The notes: generated by a model from the letters alone, not told the origin. A stretch of 64,000 nucleotides of DNA from Neofusicoccum parvum (GCA_020912385.1 CP087210.1:124001-188000); one strand, 5' to 3'. Positions 21,801 to 34,401 are shown, counted from the first letter of the stretch. Translations and numbers: made by a program.

Positions 21801-24800
21801 TGGACCGGCGAACACGTCATTGTGCAGTACTGGGGCCGTCTTGCGTCTAGCAGTGCGCATCAGCAAGAGGGTGATTTGGACAGCACTGGAACCCGCGCCT
21901 TCCCGCATCTTTTTGTCAACGGTCCGTTCAACCAGTACGGCTACGACGCCGGTCTCAAGAACAAGATGAACGTCAACGATTCTGGCAACTGGCACTTCGA
22001 TTTTAACACCGAGTGGCCGGCCAAGTTCCAGTTCAACGTTTGGGGCATGAATCCCAATGGCAAGCCTGACCAGTCCTACATCTACGGTGACATTGACGGC
22101 GACGGCATTCTCGACCGTCTCCCTCCGTCCTCGCTGACCACCAACACTGTCAACATCACTGACGCTCCGTCCTCGCCTTACACCGCGTACAAGGTCGTTG
22201 TCTCGTACGATGGTCGGTCTCTGACCCTCATGCCGGTTGGTCACATGGGCATTCAGCTGGCTCTGTTCATCTTGCTCTGGGTTCTCCCAGTCCTCATGGC
22301 CGCCGCTGTCATCTACGGCTACATGAAGTCTTTCTACCAGGTCAAGTTCAACACCAGCGGTGTTGTACAGCAGGCAAAGCAGTCGATTCCTCTGGCCCTC
22401 CGCCGAAGGATGAAGAAAAAGCAGGAGTACGAGAAGGCCGCCATGGAGTCTACTCCCAACCTCCAGGTCACCACCGCGCCGGGTTCTCCCGACCTCGGTG
22501 CTCTCGCCGCAGAGGCCGGTGGCGGTAAGCGCCGCGCTGTTCTCATCGCCACGATGGAGTACGATATCGAGGACTGGGGCATCAAGATTAAGATTGGTGG
22601 TCTCGGTGTCATGGCACAGCTCATGGGCAAGTCTCTTGGCCACCAGGATTTGATTTGGGTCGTTCCGTGCGTCGGTGGTGTCGACTACCCCGTTGACGAG
22701 GTCGCTGAGCCCATGTACATCACCGTCATGGACAAAATCTACCAGATCAACGTCGGCATCCATCAGCTCCGCAACATCACCTACGTTCTCCTCGACGCGC
22801 CTGTTTTCCGCCAGCAGACCAAGTCTGAGCCCTACCCGCCTCGTATGGACGACCTCGACAGTGGTATCTACTACTCAGCCTGGAACCAGTGTATCGCCGA
22901 GACGGTCAAGCGTTTCCCTCAGATCGACCTGTACCACATCAACGATTACCATGGAGCTCTCGCCCCGTTGTACCTCCTGCCCAACGTCATTCCTTGCGCC
23001 CTCTCGCTGCACAACGCCGAGTTCCAGGGTCTTTGGCCCATGCGGACGCACACGCAAATCAAGGAAGTTTGCCAGGTCTTCAACTTGGACGAGGAGATTG
23101 CCAAGCGGTACGTTCAGTTCGGTGAAGTCTTCAACCTGCTCCACGCCGCTGCCAGCTATCTGCGCATTCACCAGAAGGGTTTTGGTGCCGTTGGTGTGTC
23201 TCGCAAGTACGGTAAGCGTTCGTTTGCTCGTTACCCCATTTTCTGGGGTCTGCCGCAGATTGGAAGTCTTCCCAACCCGGATCCTACGGATACTGCCGAA
23301 TGGGACAGGAACGCAGACAAGGCTCTCGAGGACGTTCCCGTGGATCCTGCGTACGAAGCTGGACGTGGCGAACTGAAGAGACAAGCGCAAGAGTGGGCTG
23401 GCCTGAACCAGGATCCCGATGCCGAACTCTTCGTGTTCGTCGGTCGTTGGTCCATGCAGAAGGGTGTTGATCTGATTGCCGACGTGTTCCCCTCGGTCCT
23501 CAAGAACTACCCCAAGGTTCAGCTCGTCTGCGTTGGTCCCGTCATCGATTTGTACGGTCGCTTCGCCGCCATCAAGCTGCAGAAGATCATGGAGCTGTTC
23601 CCCGGTCGTGTCTACTCGAAGCCCGAATTCACTGCTCTGCCGCCCTTCATTTTCAGCGGTGCTGAGTTCGCTCTGATTCCGTCCCGTGACGAGCCTTTCG
23701 GTCTGGTCGCCGTCGAATTCGGTCGTAAGGGTGCCCTTGGTGTTGGTGCGCGTGTCGGTGGTCTGGGTCAAATGCCTGGTTGGTGGTTCACTGTTGAGTC
23801 TATGACTCCCAAGCATTTGATCCGCCAATTCAAATCTGCCATCCACGATGCTCTTGCATCCGACACCGAAACGAGGGCCAAGATGCGTGCTCGTTCGGCT
23901 AAGCAGCGTTTCCCTGTTGCTCAGTGGGTCGAGGATCTGGAAACCCTCCAGACGACGTGTATCAAGATCTCAGACAAAGAGGCCGGCAAGCACAAGGGGC
24001 TTGGTCTCAAGTCCCCTTCCATGCTCAGTCTTTTCAAGTCTCCCAGGGGTTCACCCAACGCGTCGCAAGCATCCTTTGGATTCGGCACTCCGACTGGCTC
24101 TCGCCCTGTTTCGCAAGCACATCTTTCCGTCCCCCCGCATTCACCTGGACAACCGTCACCTCGTCCCGACGACATCTACTCTCCTGCGCTCAACTCACCG
24201 GGCTCTTCTCCTGGCCAGCATGATGTACTGCTGCCCCCTCCGCCGCTTTTGGGCGCCAATCTGGGCGGTGGTCCGGACAGAGGCAGTGTGGCTAGTTTCA
24301 ACACCACATTCAGCAACTCGTCCGTCCTCAGTCTGGATACGGTTGTGGGAGCACGTCACGACATGGCTCTCCAGAAGGTCGATCCGTCCTTCACCGACGC
24401 CAACGGTTACTTCTCGAGAGAATTCGAGAAGAAGCTGGAGAAGCTCAACGCCGGCACGTCGGAGAACCAGCTGTGCATTGAAGACATTCTGGTGAAGAGC
24501 GAGAAGAAGTGGTTCAACACGTACCGCGATGCCAAGCTGGGCAAGTCGCTCGACGACAGCTCCATGCTCTCTCTGGGTCTTGCTGGCACGCGCCCCTCAA
24601 GTCCATCTCCCTCGGCCCTGAGATCGGCCAGGCCAGACAGCCCCTTCGGTGGCCGCGATACCATGACGGAAATGGACGACGGCAGCTACTCTTCCTACGA
24701 CGAAACCCACCCGCTGGGCGCCGGCTACGACACCCCGACCGGAATCAAGAAGTTCATGATGTACAAGATTGGCGAATGGCCCATCTACTCACTCTTCCTT

Positions 24801-26103
24801 GCTTTCGGCCAGATTGTCGCTGCAAACTCGTACCAGGTGTCTCTGCTTTCCGGAGAGGTTGGTCAATCTTCTACGACTCTTTACATCATCGCGACGATTT
24901 ACGCTGTCTCTTCGGTGTTATGGTGGTACGGTTACCGGAGGCTCAAGTCCTACTACGTTCTCTCGATTCCTTTCGCATTCTACGGCCTGGCTTTCATGTG
25001 TGTTGGTATTGCTCCTTTCGCGGCAGACTCAATTGGCAAGACATGGGCGCAGAGAGTGGGATCCGGCTTCTACACGGTTGCATCGGCCAGTGGTTCTATC
25101 TACTTTGCGCTCAACTTCGGTGAAGAAGGTAAGCGTTACTCATCCCCCCTCTTGCATGCAAAGCTGACTCCTCTTAGGTGGTGCTCCCATCCAGACCTGG
25201 GTTCTCCGCGCTTGTCTGGTCCAAGGTACCCAGCAGATCTACGTCAGTGCGCTCTGGTACTGGGGTTCCGCACTCACTCAGCTCTCGGACTCGGGAGTTG
25301 AGACGACAAGCTCCACGCCCACTGCCGTCATCGCAGGCGTCTGTCTCCCGTTGGCTGTTGTTTTCTGGGTTGTAGGCGTCATCACCTACCTCGGACTCCC
25401 CAACTACTACCGCCAAATCCCTGGTGACGTGCCTTCCTTCTACCGCTCTCTCTACCAGCGTAAGATCATCCTTTGGTTCTTCGTCACCGTCTTCGTTCAG
25501 AACTACTGGCTCGCCGCACCCTACGGTCGCAACTGGCGCTTCCTCTGGACTACCAACCACGCCAGCGGCTGGCAGATCCTCATCCTCGTCGTCTTCTTCT
25601 TCATCGTCCTCTGGTCTGCCCTCCTCTGGTACCTCGGCCGCCTCTCCAAATCCCACTCGTGGATTCTCCCCATGTTTGCCATTGGTGTCGGCGCTCCGCG
25701 CTGGGCACAGATGCTTTGGGGTGTGTCGGGCGTGGCCAACTACCTTCCCTGGGTTGGCAATGGCACCGCCGGTGCGCTCCTTGCCCGCGCACTTTGGCTC
25801 TGGCTCGGCGTGCTCGATGCACTCCAGGGCGTCGGCTTCGGAATGATGCTCCTGCAAACCATGACGCGTTTCCACAACACCTTCTCCCTGATTGCCGCCC
25901 AATTCATCGGCTCAGTAGCAACCATTATCGGCCGCGCCACCGCACCCAACAGACTGGGCCCGGGCTCCGTCTTCCCCAACTTCGCCATTGTTGGCGCCGA
26001 CGGCCTGGCCAGCGCCAGTTTTTGGATCTGCCTCCTGATGCAGCTTGGCATCTGCGTCGGCTTTGCAACCTTCTTCAGAAAGGAACAGCTCATGAAGCCT
26101 TAA
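18876..26103 (+). CDS. ags1: Cell wall alpha-1,3-glucan synthase
   Basis: Five exons (18876-19229, 19285-19435, 19491-19744, 19797-25128, 25178-26103) encode 2,338 aa, normal for the family. Order of parts: signal peptide; extracellular GH13 amylase-like domain (about residues 50-600, with FDGFRIDK and ISGEVVSD); a beta-rich stretch; one membrane span near residue 1073; a cytosolic GT5 glycogen-synthase-like domain (about 1160-1650) with KIGGLG for ADP/UDP-sugar binding and the SRDEPFGLVAVEFG acidic motif; a Ser/Pro-rich linker (about 1655-1900); and a multi-span C-terminus (1913-2338) thought to export the chain. The enzyme polymerises alpha-1,3-glucan from UDP-glucose at the plasma membrane. 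All key motifs are intact. An unspliced reading stops at 25301, so the last intron (25129-25177) is essential. Confidence 0.97.
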
Positions 26104-27745
26104 GCAAGCGTTTTTCGTCTTTAGCATTTGCATTTTGTTTTACTTTTTTTTTTTTTGGTTTCTCAAGACTTCACAGCAAAGTCGATACAATATTCCCTGT
26201 ATATAGAAAGTTAGAGGTCTAATGGGTTTTAATCCAAATAACGAGGAACACACAACAAGACATATCACATACATAGACACAGAAAGCAGTCTATAAAAAT
26301 CAAGATACCCTCATTCTTTATACCTCGCTGTATTCATGTTTGTTTGTTTTCGTTCTTCAGCATTTTTTGGGGGGTTTGGTGGTTTTCGCATTTTCGATCT
26401 TGTTGGGGTATCTAGTCACGTGAGGTGATGGCGTTTGAGGGTTGGAGCTTTGAGTTGGTGGTCTTGGGCGTTTTTTCGTCGCCGCAACCGCGTTTGGTGT
26501 TATTTGCGTTTTTCCCTTGTTGAAACCTGAGTACAAATGATACTATATCCTGCACTGGCGCAAATAATGACGTGGAGTGTGACTTGTTTTCCCTTCTCGC
26601 CCATCGCCGTCCGTGGATGTCAATGCCCGCAAGCCTCACCATCCCACCAAGCGATGACTTTAGATGCGGAAGATGCTTAAGTACTCTAGCATAGTTAGCA
26701 CGAGGCCGGCGGGGAGTCCGGCCTCTTAGCACCCTTCGCACTTAGGAATCTATCGAAGTGGGTTATCGACGGACTTTGCCGTCTGCGAAGCCTTCTGAGC
26801 AAAAGTTACGCCACCGCCACCACAGCTAGTGTCAGGGGTCTGGAAATCGCCGCGGAGAGCCTGGTAGTTGCCTACTTGGGGGTTTTGCCGGGTGCACTGC
26901 GAATTTTGGTCGGTGTGTCCTAGGTTAGAGAGAAGCTCACAGAGTAAAGGTTCCTTCCGCTCGTCTATTTAAAGTCCGCGTCGGCAGACAATCAAATATA
27001 CTACAAGCGTTCCGGGAACATACACAGCTTATGCTAGCGATGCTGATACCGCGATCGCATCGATCACCCAGAATGCCGGTGCTTTGGGAAACAAGCCCGG
27101 GAAAACATGGAGAAACACATGGCGATTGAGATAAAGTTTTGCGGGGCGAGATTAAGTTTTGGATGTCTCTTTCTACCTCCGTCCTCAGGTCCGATCGTGC
27201 AGCGTTTGCATCGCTCTCTTTACCGCACAGCGGAAGGCCCGGAAATGTTTCTACTCCTCGAAATACCCTGGAGTCAGGATAGCTGTGCCTCATTTCTGAA
27301 AGGGAGTGCCGTGAATCGCTGGCGGGGTATCCAAGTTCCTGAGTCGCAACGGTGGGTTTTACCCAAGCGAGCGCGCATGAGGCGTGTTTACCCATTCGGC
27401 GCTGGCAAGTAGCCCAGTATGGAAGGACCTCTAAACACCTCTCCTATAAGCGGACTGGCCTTCCATCCGACGGTTGTCGTACATCTGCGCATTGGGGGTG
27501 TTCGTATAAGCGAGCCTATCAAAGCGCGCCCATGCAGCAGCGTGTAACACACCGTTTCCTAGTTTAATGAGGGTCTCTACCATGCCATGACAATGCCATG
27601 GAAACGCCATGGAAAGCCTGGAAAATGCACGGATCAATGGTCTTGGGCAACCAGCAGGCATGACTTCTTAAGAGGCGCTGCTGCCCTACAATAAGACCTA
27701 CTTCTCAGGCCCCAAAGACGTCAAAATACCCAAATACAAACCATC
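26104..27745. other. Gene-free stretch, 1.6 kb
   Basis: Begins with the T-rich 3'-UTR of the glucan synthase gene (T runs near 26140-26160). The rest shows no domain-bearing ORF; a 152-codon minus-strand frame at 26937-27395 has no signal peptide or family features. Confidence 0.5.
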
Positions 27746-28188
27746 ATGTTCGTCCGGACCGCCTTCCTCGCTCTTATTCCCGCCCTGGCGCTGGCCGCCC
27801 CGGCCACCGACCTTTCGGCCCGACAGGACGAACTCCAGACCTGCTGCTTCACCACCGATGTGAGCAAGTTTCCCATCAACTGATATGTCCTCGGCGTCAG
27901 AAGACTGCCGTTGCTAATTTTTGCCTGTATTTGGGACTAGAACATCAACAAGCCCATCTTCATTACCACCGGCGACGGATCCTTCCTTGACACCCTGAGC
28001 TGGTGCTTCTTGGACGTCAAGCGGTACGACAGACATCTCCTGCAAAGGCTATGGATAAATGTTGTTCTAATGAGGACTACAGTGACGCGAGCGACCCTAA
28101 CAACTGCGCTAAGGCGGAGGCGCACATCTCGTCGGGCTACTGCAGCTCGAGCGAGGTGGCCGAGGTCATCCAGTGCCCGGCGAATTGA
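27746..28188 (+). CDS. Small secreted cysteine-rich protein, effector-like
   Basis: Three exons (27746-27859, 27941-28023, 28083-28188) encode 100 aa. The signal peptide (MFVRTAFLALIPALALAAPA) is followed by a short segment ending LSARQ and a mature domain of about 70 residues with six cysteines (an adjacent CC pair, then single Cys in WCF, NCA, YCS and QCP). Splice borders are canonical and the joined frame ends exactly after the last cysteine region. Size, secretion and Cys count are those of fungal small secreted proteins, some of which act on hosts or competitors. I recognise no family. The unspliced pieces are too short to be noticed by ORF length alone. Confidence 0.65.
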
Positions 28189-29288
28189 TTGAATCATGAG
28201 ATATCCCTGCTACGGCGTCGGTGACGAAAACGAGGCTTGGCTTTCAGGACTTAGGAGGTGGTTTGTAAATACAACGAGGCTCAGAGCCGTTACATACACG
28301 AACACTATGCCAACATGACGTCTTCAGATGCTCCAGGACCTGCATGGCTAATTCAATCCTCATTCTCTCGCACCCTCATATTCACAGCGCAGATCCTCGG
28401 ATTCCCCTCTCCCGAAACATGACAGTGATGATCTACTATTCTTCGAGAAGGGTCTCGAACAGTCGTAGCGTTTGAACTCACAGAATATCGTCGTCAGATG
28501 ATCTCTCATACGACCTAACCCCCGTGAATAGGCCTGATCACTCATCTCCCAGTTCTATTAGCCTGGAGCCACTTAGCTAGAAGCACGCAAAATACGGTTG
28601 ATGAGCAGCAGCAATTCAGGGGTTTCGAATGCGGCGTTACATCCTCGTATTCAGGCCCTTGGCGCCCACCATGGCCGGGCCGCCGCACCGCCGGCGCTAA
28701 CGGCAGGCCATACGAACAGCAGATCTGGTCCTGGGATAGTCAGGGGTTTCCGGTGGGCGAGAGAAAGCGCGCAGTGAAGGGCCAGGACCACGGATGCGGG
28801 AATCCGACCAAGCAGAAACGCAGATCTCAACAGCCCGAGGAAGACAGATCAGTAATATCCGGCACAGAGTCGGGTCGTTTTGATGACGTAGGAGGGGGGT
28901 ATTCTGAATTCCCTTGGCGATCGCAGGGCTGAAGTGCTCCTCCGCTCCTGAGATGTCCCGCAATTGTGGCGTAGAACATCTTGCAGTTGACATGTTTAAT
29001 GGGCACACAAGAAACGCTCGTGAATTTTGACGTACCTCCTGCTCATGAATAGTCGCATCACGTCTGCAAATCAAGCGTATCTGTAAATACCGGAATTGTA
29101 GAGGAGAAGATGACCAGACCCGTTCAAGCTGCAACCCATCATCAACACCTCGAGATCATTAGAGAACGCCCTCACCTGAAGGCAAACGACACCATCCACC
29201 CTCTCGCCTCTACAGCCGCCACCCAACCCACCTCCCTCCTCAAGCCACCCTCCCAAAATAAAGAAGAAGAAAAAAAGAGAAAACCCCA
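28189..29288. other. Gene-free stretch, 1.1 kb
   Basis: Intergenic between two convergent genes. Minus-strand frame 28697-29134 (145 codons) has no family features. Nothing else seen. Confidence 0.5.
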
Positions 29289-30926
29289 TCACTCCACCAC
29301 CCCCGCCCCCACCTCCCCCAACACCCCCACCAACACCCCCATCTCCCCCTCCGCCAACCCAACCAACACCTCCCACACGCCCGCCCCTTCTCTCCGCGGC
29401 AACACGTTCACGCACCCCTCGCTCGCGCACCACGGCTTCCGCACCCACCGCGCCCTGCGCTCCCCCTCCCCCACCCCAGGCACGCCCCACACCGCATCCG
29501 CCCCAAACGCGACCCACGACGTCAGAAACACGCCTGCGCACTCCATCCCCACGGCAGCCGCCAGCGCGACCGGCGCAGCAGCGACGTCAGGCGCGGCAGC
29601 GAGGCGGGCGAGGCGGGCGCGGAGGTATGCCGGGGTAGTAGCGGCGGCGAGGGCGGCGCGGACGGCGAGGGCGGCGGCGGTCAGGGTCGGGGTGTGCAGG
29701 ACGGAGGGCGCGCCGGCGAGGGTGGCGGCGGGGAGGGTGGCGAGAGCGTAGGCGACGGCGTTGCCGATGTAGGCGGGGGGGAGGGCGAGGGCGGGGCGGG
29801 CGTTTGCGGTGCAGCAGAAGCGGGTGTGCGGGGGGAGGTGGGGGGCGCGGGCGCGGGCGATGGCGGTCCAGAGGAGGGCGGAGAGGGCGTCGTGCGTGGA
29901 GATCCAGCCGGGGAGGTGGTGGGCGTGGATGTGCGCGGTGATGGCGGTTTTGAGGTTGGTGATGAGCTGCGCGGGGAAGGTGAAGATGCGGGCGGTTGGG
30001 GGGCCGTTGTCGAGGGGGCGGGTGGGGGCCGGGGTGGGGTTGAATTCGGGGCAGAGGTCTGCGGGTGGGGAGGGAGGGAGAGGGCTTTGGAAGGTTGGGA
30101 GGATGCGGGGGTGGATTTCGGCTGGTGTGGTTGCGGCAAGGGGACCGTTTGGACTGAGGACGTGAGCTCGAATGGCCGAAGGCTTGCCCTCATCCACAGG
30201 CATCTGCCGCGTGCAGTGTGAGAAGTGGTCGAAGAAGTGCTGCAACGAGACGCCGTCCAGTACCGGATGAGCAAAAGCAAAGGCAAGGAGGAGTCCGCCC
30301 TCGATGAAGTTGGCCTGGACTTTCAGGACAGGCAGTGAGAGGTCCAGGCTGCTTGACTGGACTCTGCCAGTCAACAGAAAACCATCTAGGGCACTCGGCG
30401 GCATTCCCATGTCCGACAGTTCCTGAAAGGTCCGGAGGCTGCGGACGGTCTGAGCATGGAACACGCCTGACTGGACCACGTCCGCAGGAGGGTCGGTGTA
30501 CCGCAGCTCGAGCAGGTTCTTCCTTAGAGAGTTCTCCTCGTTCTCTTCGTGCAGTTTTCCGGCAAGGAACGGCCAGCGCTGCAGTGCTACCTGCAGGCCG
30601 TACCTGAGAACTGCAGTGGCGAGCCGGAGGGTCTCTTTGCGCTGGTCGGACATGGAAAAGCAGAAGATGAGGGGAATGTCCTTCCGGAGCATCGTCTGGT
30701 CGAATGTACCGAGGCGCAAGATCTTATCAGCATGTAGGCTTTTGGAGTAGGTCTCCGGGAGAGGTTCCAAGGCCGTCTTCAGAACGTCGTCGTCAATGTC
30801 GCCGTTGGGGCCGTCCTTCACGTTACTCCAATCGTACATCGCCTCACTCTGCCCAGAATTGTCCGGGTCTGGCGTACGAGATGCGGACTTCACTGCGCTT
30901 GTGGGCGCTGAAGAAACACTGTCCAT
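29289..30926 (-). CDS. BAHD-type acyltransferase (transferase family PF02458)
   Basis: Intronless gene of 545 aa. BAHD enzymes move an acyl group from acyl-CoA to an alcohol or amine, often in secondary metabolism (for example the trichothecene 3-O-acetyltransferase relatives). The N-terminal signature SLHADKILRLGTFDQTM and the catalytic HPVLD (His220, Asp224 counting from the chosen Met) are intact; a diverged form of the DFGWG structural motif (GADAVWG) lies in the C-terminal third. I start at the ATG at 30926; the frame is open a little further upstream but has no ATG there. The C-terminal half (29,300-30,100) is extremely GC-rich and Ala-rich, unlike the N-terminal half. It stands alone: no PKS, NRPS or P450 is beside it. 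Substrate unknown. Confidence 0.83.
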   Translation of the reverse strand: MDSVSSAPTSAVKSASRTPDPDNSGQSEAMYDWSNVKDGPNGDIDDDVLKTALEPLPETYSKSLHADKILRLGTFDQTMLRKDIPLIFCFSMSDQRKETLRLATAVLRYGLQVALQRWPFLAGKLHEENEENSLRKNLLELRYTDPPADVVQSGVFHAQTVRSLRTFQELSDMGMPPSALDGFLLTGRVQSSSLDLSLPVLKVQANFIEGGLLLAFAFAHPVLDGVSLQHFFDHFSHCTRQMPVDEGKPSAIRAHVLSPNGPLAATTPAEIHPRILPTFQSPLPPSPPADLCPEFNPTPAPTRPLDNGPPTARIFTFPAQLITNLKTAITAHIHAHHLPGWISTHDALSALLWTAIARARAPHLPPHTRFCCTANARPALALPPAYIGNAVAYALATLPAATLAGAPSVLHTPTLTAAALAVRAALAAATTPAYLRARLARLAAAPDVAAAPVALAAAVGMECAGVFLTSWVAFGADAVWGVPGVGEGERRARWVRKPWCASEGCVNVLPRREGAGVWEVLVGLAEGEMGVLVGVLGEVGAGVVE

Positions 30927-32371
30927 CAGGGCGTCGTCTATTGTTGTTGGTAGGCTGGATGTGGTTACGCTGGCGTTGTTCCAATAGAAGGCCAAATTGC
31001 GGAGTTGAGTGAGCTTCAGAGACTCAAGAGCATCGACTTATAAGTGGAGGAGGAAGATATGCCCGTGACTGTGGGAAACGGAAGCAGCTGGCTTGAGCAG
31101 ATGTACACTATGATGGATGTAGCAATCAAGTGTGAGACATGTGAGGAAACAAAGAGAAGGAGCAAGAACAATGGGCACCTGGTCATCCTCACCCCTTTAA
31201 TTTCGACGGTTTGTAGGACTGAGCTTCTTCTTAGCCACCCGTTGGCATGGATGACAAAGGAAACGCAACGGGAAGCCGCATAGAAAAACCACTTCACCAA
31301 TGACGGCTTACAATGTCATCGTGCTCGATAACCTCGCCAATAACACCACCATCCACCATCACGCCCTCCTCCTCACCGGTCGCATCTGCCTTTCGCCCTC
31401 CAGCTATGACGTCTCCCCCTATATCATCGTCACCACCACCGACTCCGCCAACACGCCCACCCTCCCCCGCAAACCTTGACCCAACTATAGACGGCGAGGA
31501 GGAGGTCTTGAGGGCGCTGTTCTCGCAGCCGCCTTTCGCCCAGGTTCCCCAGAGCCTCCTGCGACGCTGACGGAGCGCGGCCCGGACGAGAGACGTGGGT
31601 GTTTGAGTTCCCCTAGTTTCCAGTTGGGAGGCTATCACGTGCGTCGCCGGCGACCCACGCAAACGCCTCCGCCGTGCGCGTCCGGCTGCATTCTCGACGG
31701 CTGTGTTGTGCTCCGCTACGGCGACGGCTGCAAGCCGCACCTCGGGGCCGTTTCGGTAAGTGACTGCCGCCCAGGACTTCCGTACTGAGAACCACAAACC
31801 GCCGTCTCCCGCCAACGCGATTCCCAAAGTCGACGATCACCCGCCCCTTTCCCGGCTACTCGTGACGTGAGTAAACTGTGTTGCTTTGGCGCCGATGCGG
31901 TGCTGGTTTCGTTGCGATGACGCAGCGCTGATGCTGATGCGTCTTCGTAGCGCGGAGGCGATGAAGGCCGAAAGCGGAAGTTTGATGATTCGCGTGTCGA
32001 ACATGAGAGTGATGAGGATGATGACGACGATTGGGATGAGGATGACCAGCACTAGCAGGGCGATGGCGATATGGGCGGTGACTGGGATCGTAATCTGCCA
32101 GTGGTTGCCCTTCTGCTTGTCCAAGACTGCATTGCGGCAGCTCTACTTTCCTGAGTAATTAATCGTAATTAGTAATGCGCTTCGCTCCAAGCCGTACACC
32201 TACTACGATGGTATCTCGTTGGCTGTGCTGACGCTCTAGGAGAGAAGTCGGCTATCAGAAAAAGAAGTCTCAAATTACATCCATCTATCCGGGTATTTGA
32301 TGTCTTCCCAGCCATCCAATCTTGACGCCTAATAACACCTTATTGATGCTCTCCTTCCCCAGACCGAACCA
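30927..32371. other. Gene-free stretch, 1.4 kb
   Basis: Upstream of the BAHD gene and downstream of the DUF3176 gene. A minus-strand frame at 31837-32124 encodes a hydrophobic stretch but lacks an ATG before it and has no splice partner I could find. No supported gene. Confidence 0.45.
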
Positions 32372-34401
32372 TTAAACCTTCCTGTGCAGATGAAACTCCG
32401 TCCCCGTCTCGCTCCTATGCAGTCGTACCTCCGATTTATTCGCCCACTCGTTCAGCTGCCCCAACCTCCCGGTAGCAAGATTGGAACCATTATCCCTAAG
32501 CCCCGCTCCTTGCGCCTGCCTGTCTTCGTCGATCATTCTGATGTTCAAGAGCGCCAATGTTGAGCTCTTCCAGATAGCGACGCCGCTGGCGTTGCTGCGC
32601 AGGATGGTGCCGAGCAGGAACACCAGTGTCAGGACCTCCAGCACGGCCGGCAGCACGATCCACAGCCATCGTACATGCACGAAAGTCTGCGTTGTCCACG
32701 CCATGCCCTTCGCCGTGCTGCGGTCGAACGACGCCGAGCTGGCGTACGCCTTGTTCTGCAGCGCCTGGTTGCGCAGGAGGTGCGTCATGCTCTTTGCGAT
32801 CGCTGCCATCGTCATGTTCATGCCGCCGGGCTTGGGCGAGCCGTCACCGGTACCCGAGTCGCCGAGCTGGTACAGCGCATCCGCGATGTCGCTGGATGAT
32901 GACGACGTGCCCGTCGAGCCCGTCACATTGCCGTCCCACATGCTCCAAAAGTACTGGGTGACGGCGTTCCAAGCGTAGCTTTCGATGATGTACTGTTCCG
33001 TGCTGCCGTCAGGAGTGATGGTGATGTTGTCGTTGGTCTGCGGCTGCGTGCTGTTGGTGTAACTGGCAGTGACGGTTTCGCTGAAGTTACCGGCCTCAAC
33101 ACGTGCTGAATATTTCTCGACGCAGCTGCGAAGGACAGATTAGTTCTTTGCACTTGAATTTGGAGCAAACGCGTTCACTTACGCGTACAGAACGCACTCC
33201 TGGGCCGTGGCACCAAGGATGTTCGTCGAAGAAAGATCGTGTAGACTGCGAATCGTCGTCACGGTGGTGAGAGTGGCCTGCGTGTCGTTGAAATTGATCG
33301 AGTCAACTTGGCCGGTACTGTTCATGTAGATTCTCCCCCGATAGAAACCATCCAGCATGAAGCCGTTGGGCAGAGTCCAAGTGCAGGTTTCCAGCGTGCC
33401 TGATCCTGTACACTTCTTGTCAAGGCTTTCCGTGATGTTGGCACATTTGGAGCAGATTGCCAACGATTGATACGGTTCTGACCAAGTGCAGTTGCCGGTA
33501 GGACAATAGGGAGTAACCTCAAAATCCTTGAGTGGGTCGTCATTAGTATTGTAGAGGCCAGAGTTTATGGCCGACTTCATGGACAGCGTAGGTTTTTTCA
33601 CTGCGCGCAGCATTAGCGTCGGCGGCCGAGGCAATTGGGATGCAGTCATGAATACTGACAGGCCATAATGGTTCCATAAGAATAGTCCTTGTAGTTGTAC
33701 GCAATAGGCACAGTCGAGTTGAGACCTGACGGGACTCGGCGGGTGGGATACGTGACAATCTGCTGAATGAACGGATCCACCGCCAAGCTAAAGACTGTGA
33801 GGAAAGCTCCAAGCTTTGCGAGATGTCTAATTATCCATCAGCTGACAGTCGCACAAATGGTTCCCAATGCAGCTTACACTCCCTTGGTGCCCAGCAGTAG
33901 CTTTAAGCTTCCCCACATTCCTCGGCTAGCCTCATCAAAGGTTTGGATGTCTTTAAGCACACCCGCCTTCTTGAACCAGAGCCATTTCAGCTGGCTGATG
34001 CCCTCGGCAATTGGCACCACCATGGCAGCCTTCACGATGGTTGCCAAGATGGAAATGAACGAGTTCAGCGTGATCGACATGGGCCAGTGGGGGAGCGGAT
34101 GTTCGTCTGCGAGCACCAGCGTGGCAACGAGAACTGCCATGGCACCGGCACTGACAAGCCAGGCAAACAGCTCGAAGAGCCACCAGCTGGTGACGATGTC
34201 CTGCACGCCGTCTTGCTGGACAGGAAGCTGGTCGACTGGGCGTGCACTGTTCTGCGCGCCATCGTCGCGGGCGCGGTATCCATGGTGCTCGTCGTCCTTC
34301 ATGTCGCGGAGCTCAATGTAGGGACCGGTGGCGGGATTCAGCGGCGACGTCGAGTGCGGAGATGGGCTGCCGGCGGACGACAGTCCAGGCGACTGCGGCA
34401 T
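32372..34401 (-). CDS. DUF3176 membrane protein
   Basis: Four exons (34401-33878, 33826-33660, 33600-33183, 33125-32372) encode 620 aa. The polar N-terminus is followed by the DUF3176 core (PF11374): a Trp-led membrane span (SWWLFELFAWLVSAG), a second span ending before ISQLKWLWFKKAG, and FDEASRGMWGSLKLL, then a large extracytoplasmic region with paired cysteines (CPTGNCTW, CSKCANI) and many N-glycosylation sites, and a C-terminal span (LWIVLPAVLEVLTLVFLLG) with a cytosolic tail. These proteins are common in Pezizomycotina and of unknown function. The second intron uses a weak GTCAGT donor (33601-33659), chosen because it keeps the frame; its edges are the least sure part. A DUF1772 gene lies 354 bp upstream on the same strand. 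Confidence 0.82.

Noticed and set aside
19626..22763. Two minus-strand frames of 358 and 406 codons
   Set aside because: Antisense to the glucan synthase GH13 and linker regions, no start context or domain.
26937..27395. 152-codon minus-strand frame
   Set aside because: No signal peptide, domain or splice partner; isolated in gene-free DNA.
31837..32124. Minus-strand frame with a hydrophobic segment that could be a membrane span
   Set aside because: No ATG before the hydrophobic part, stop just upstream, no fitting splice donor; probably chance.
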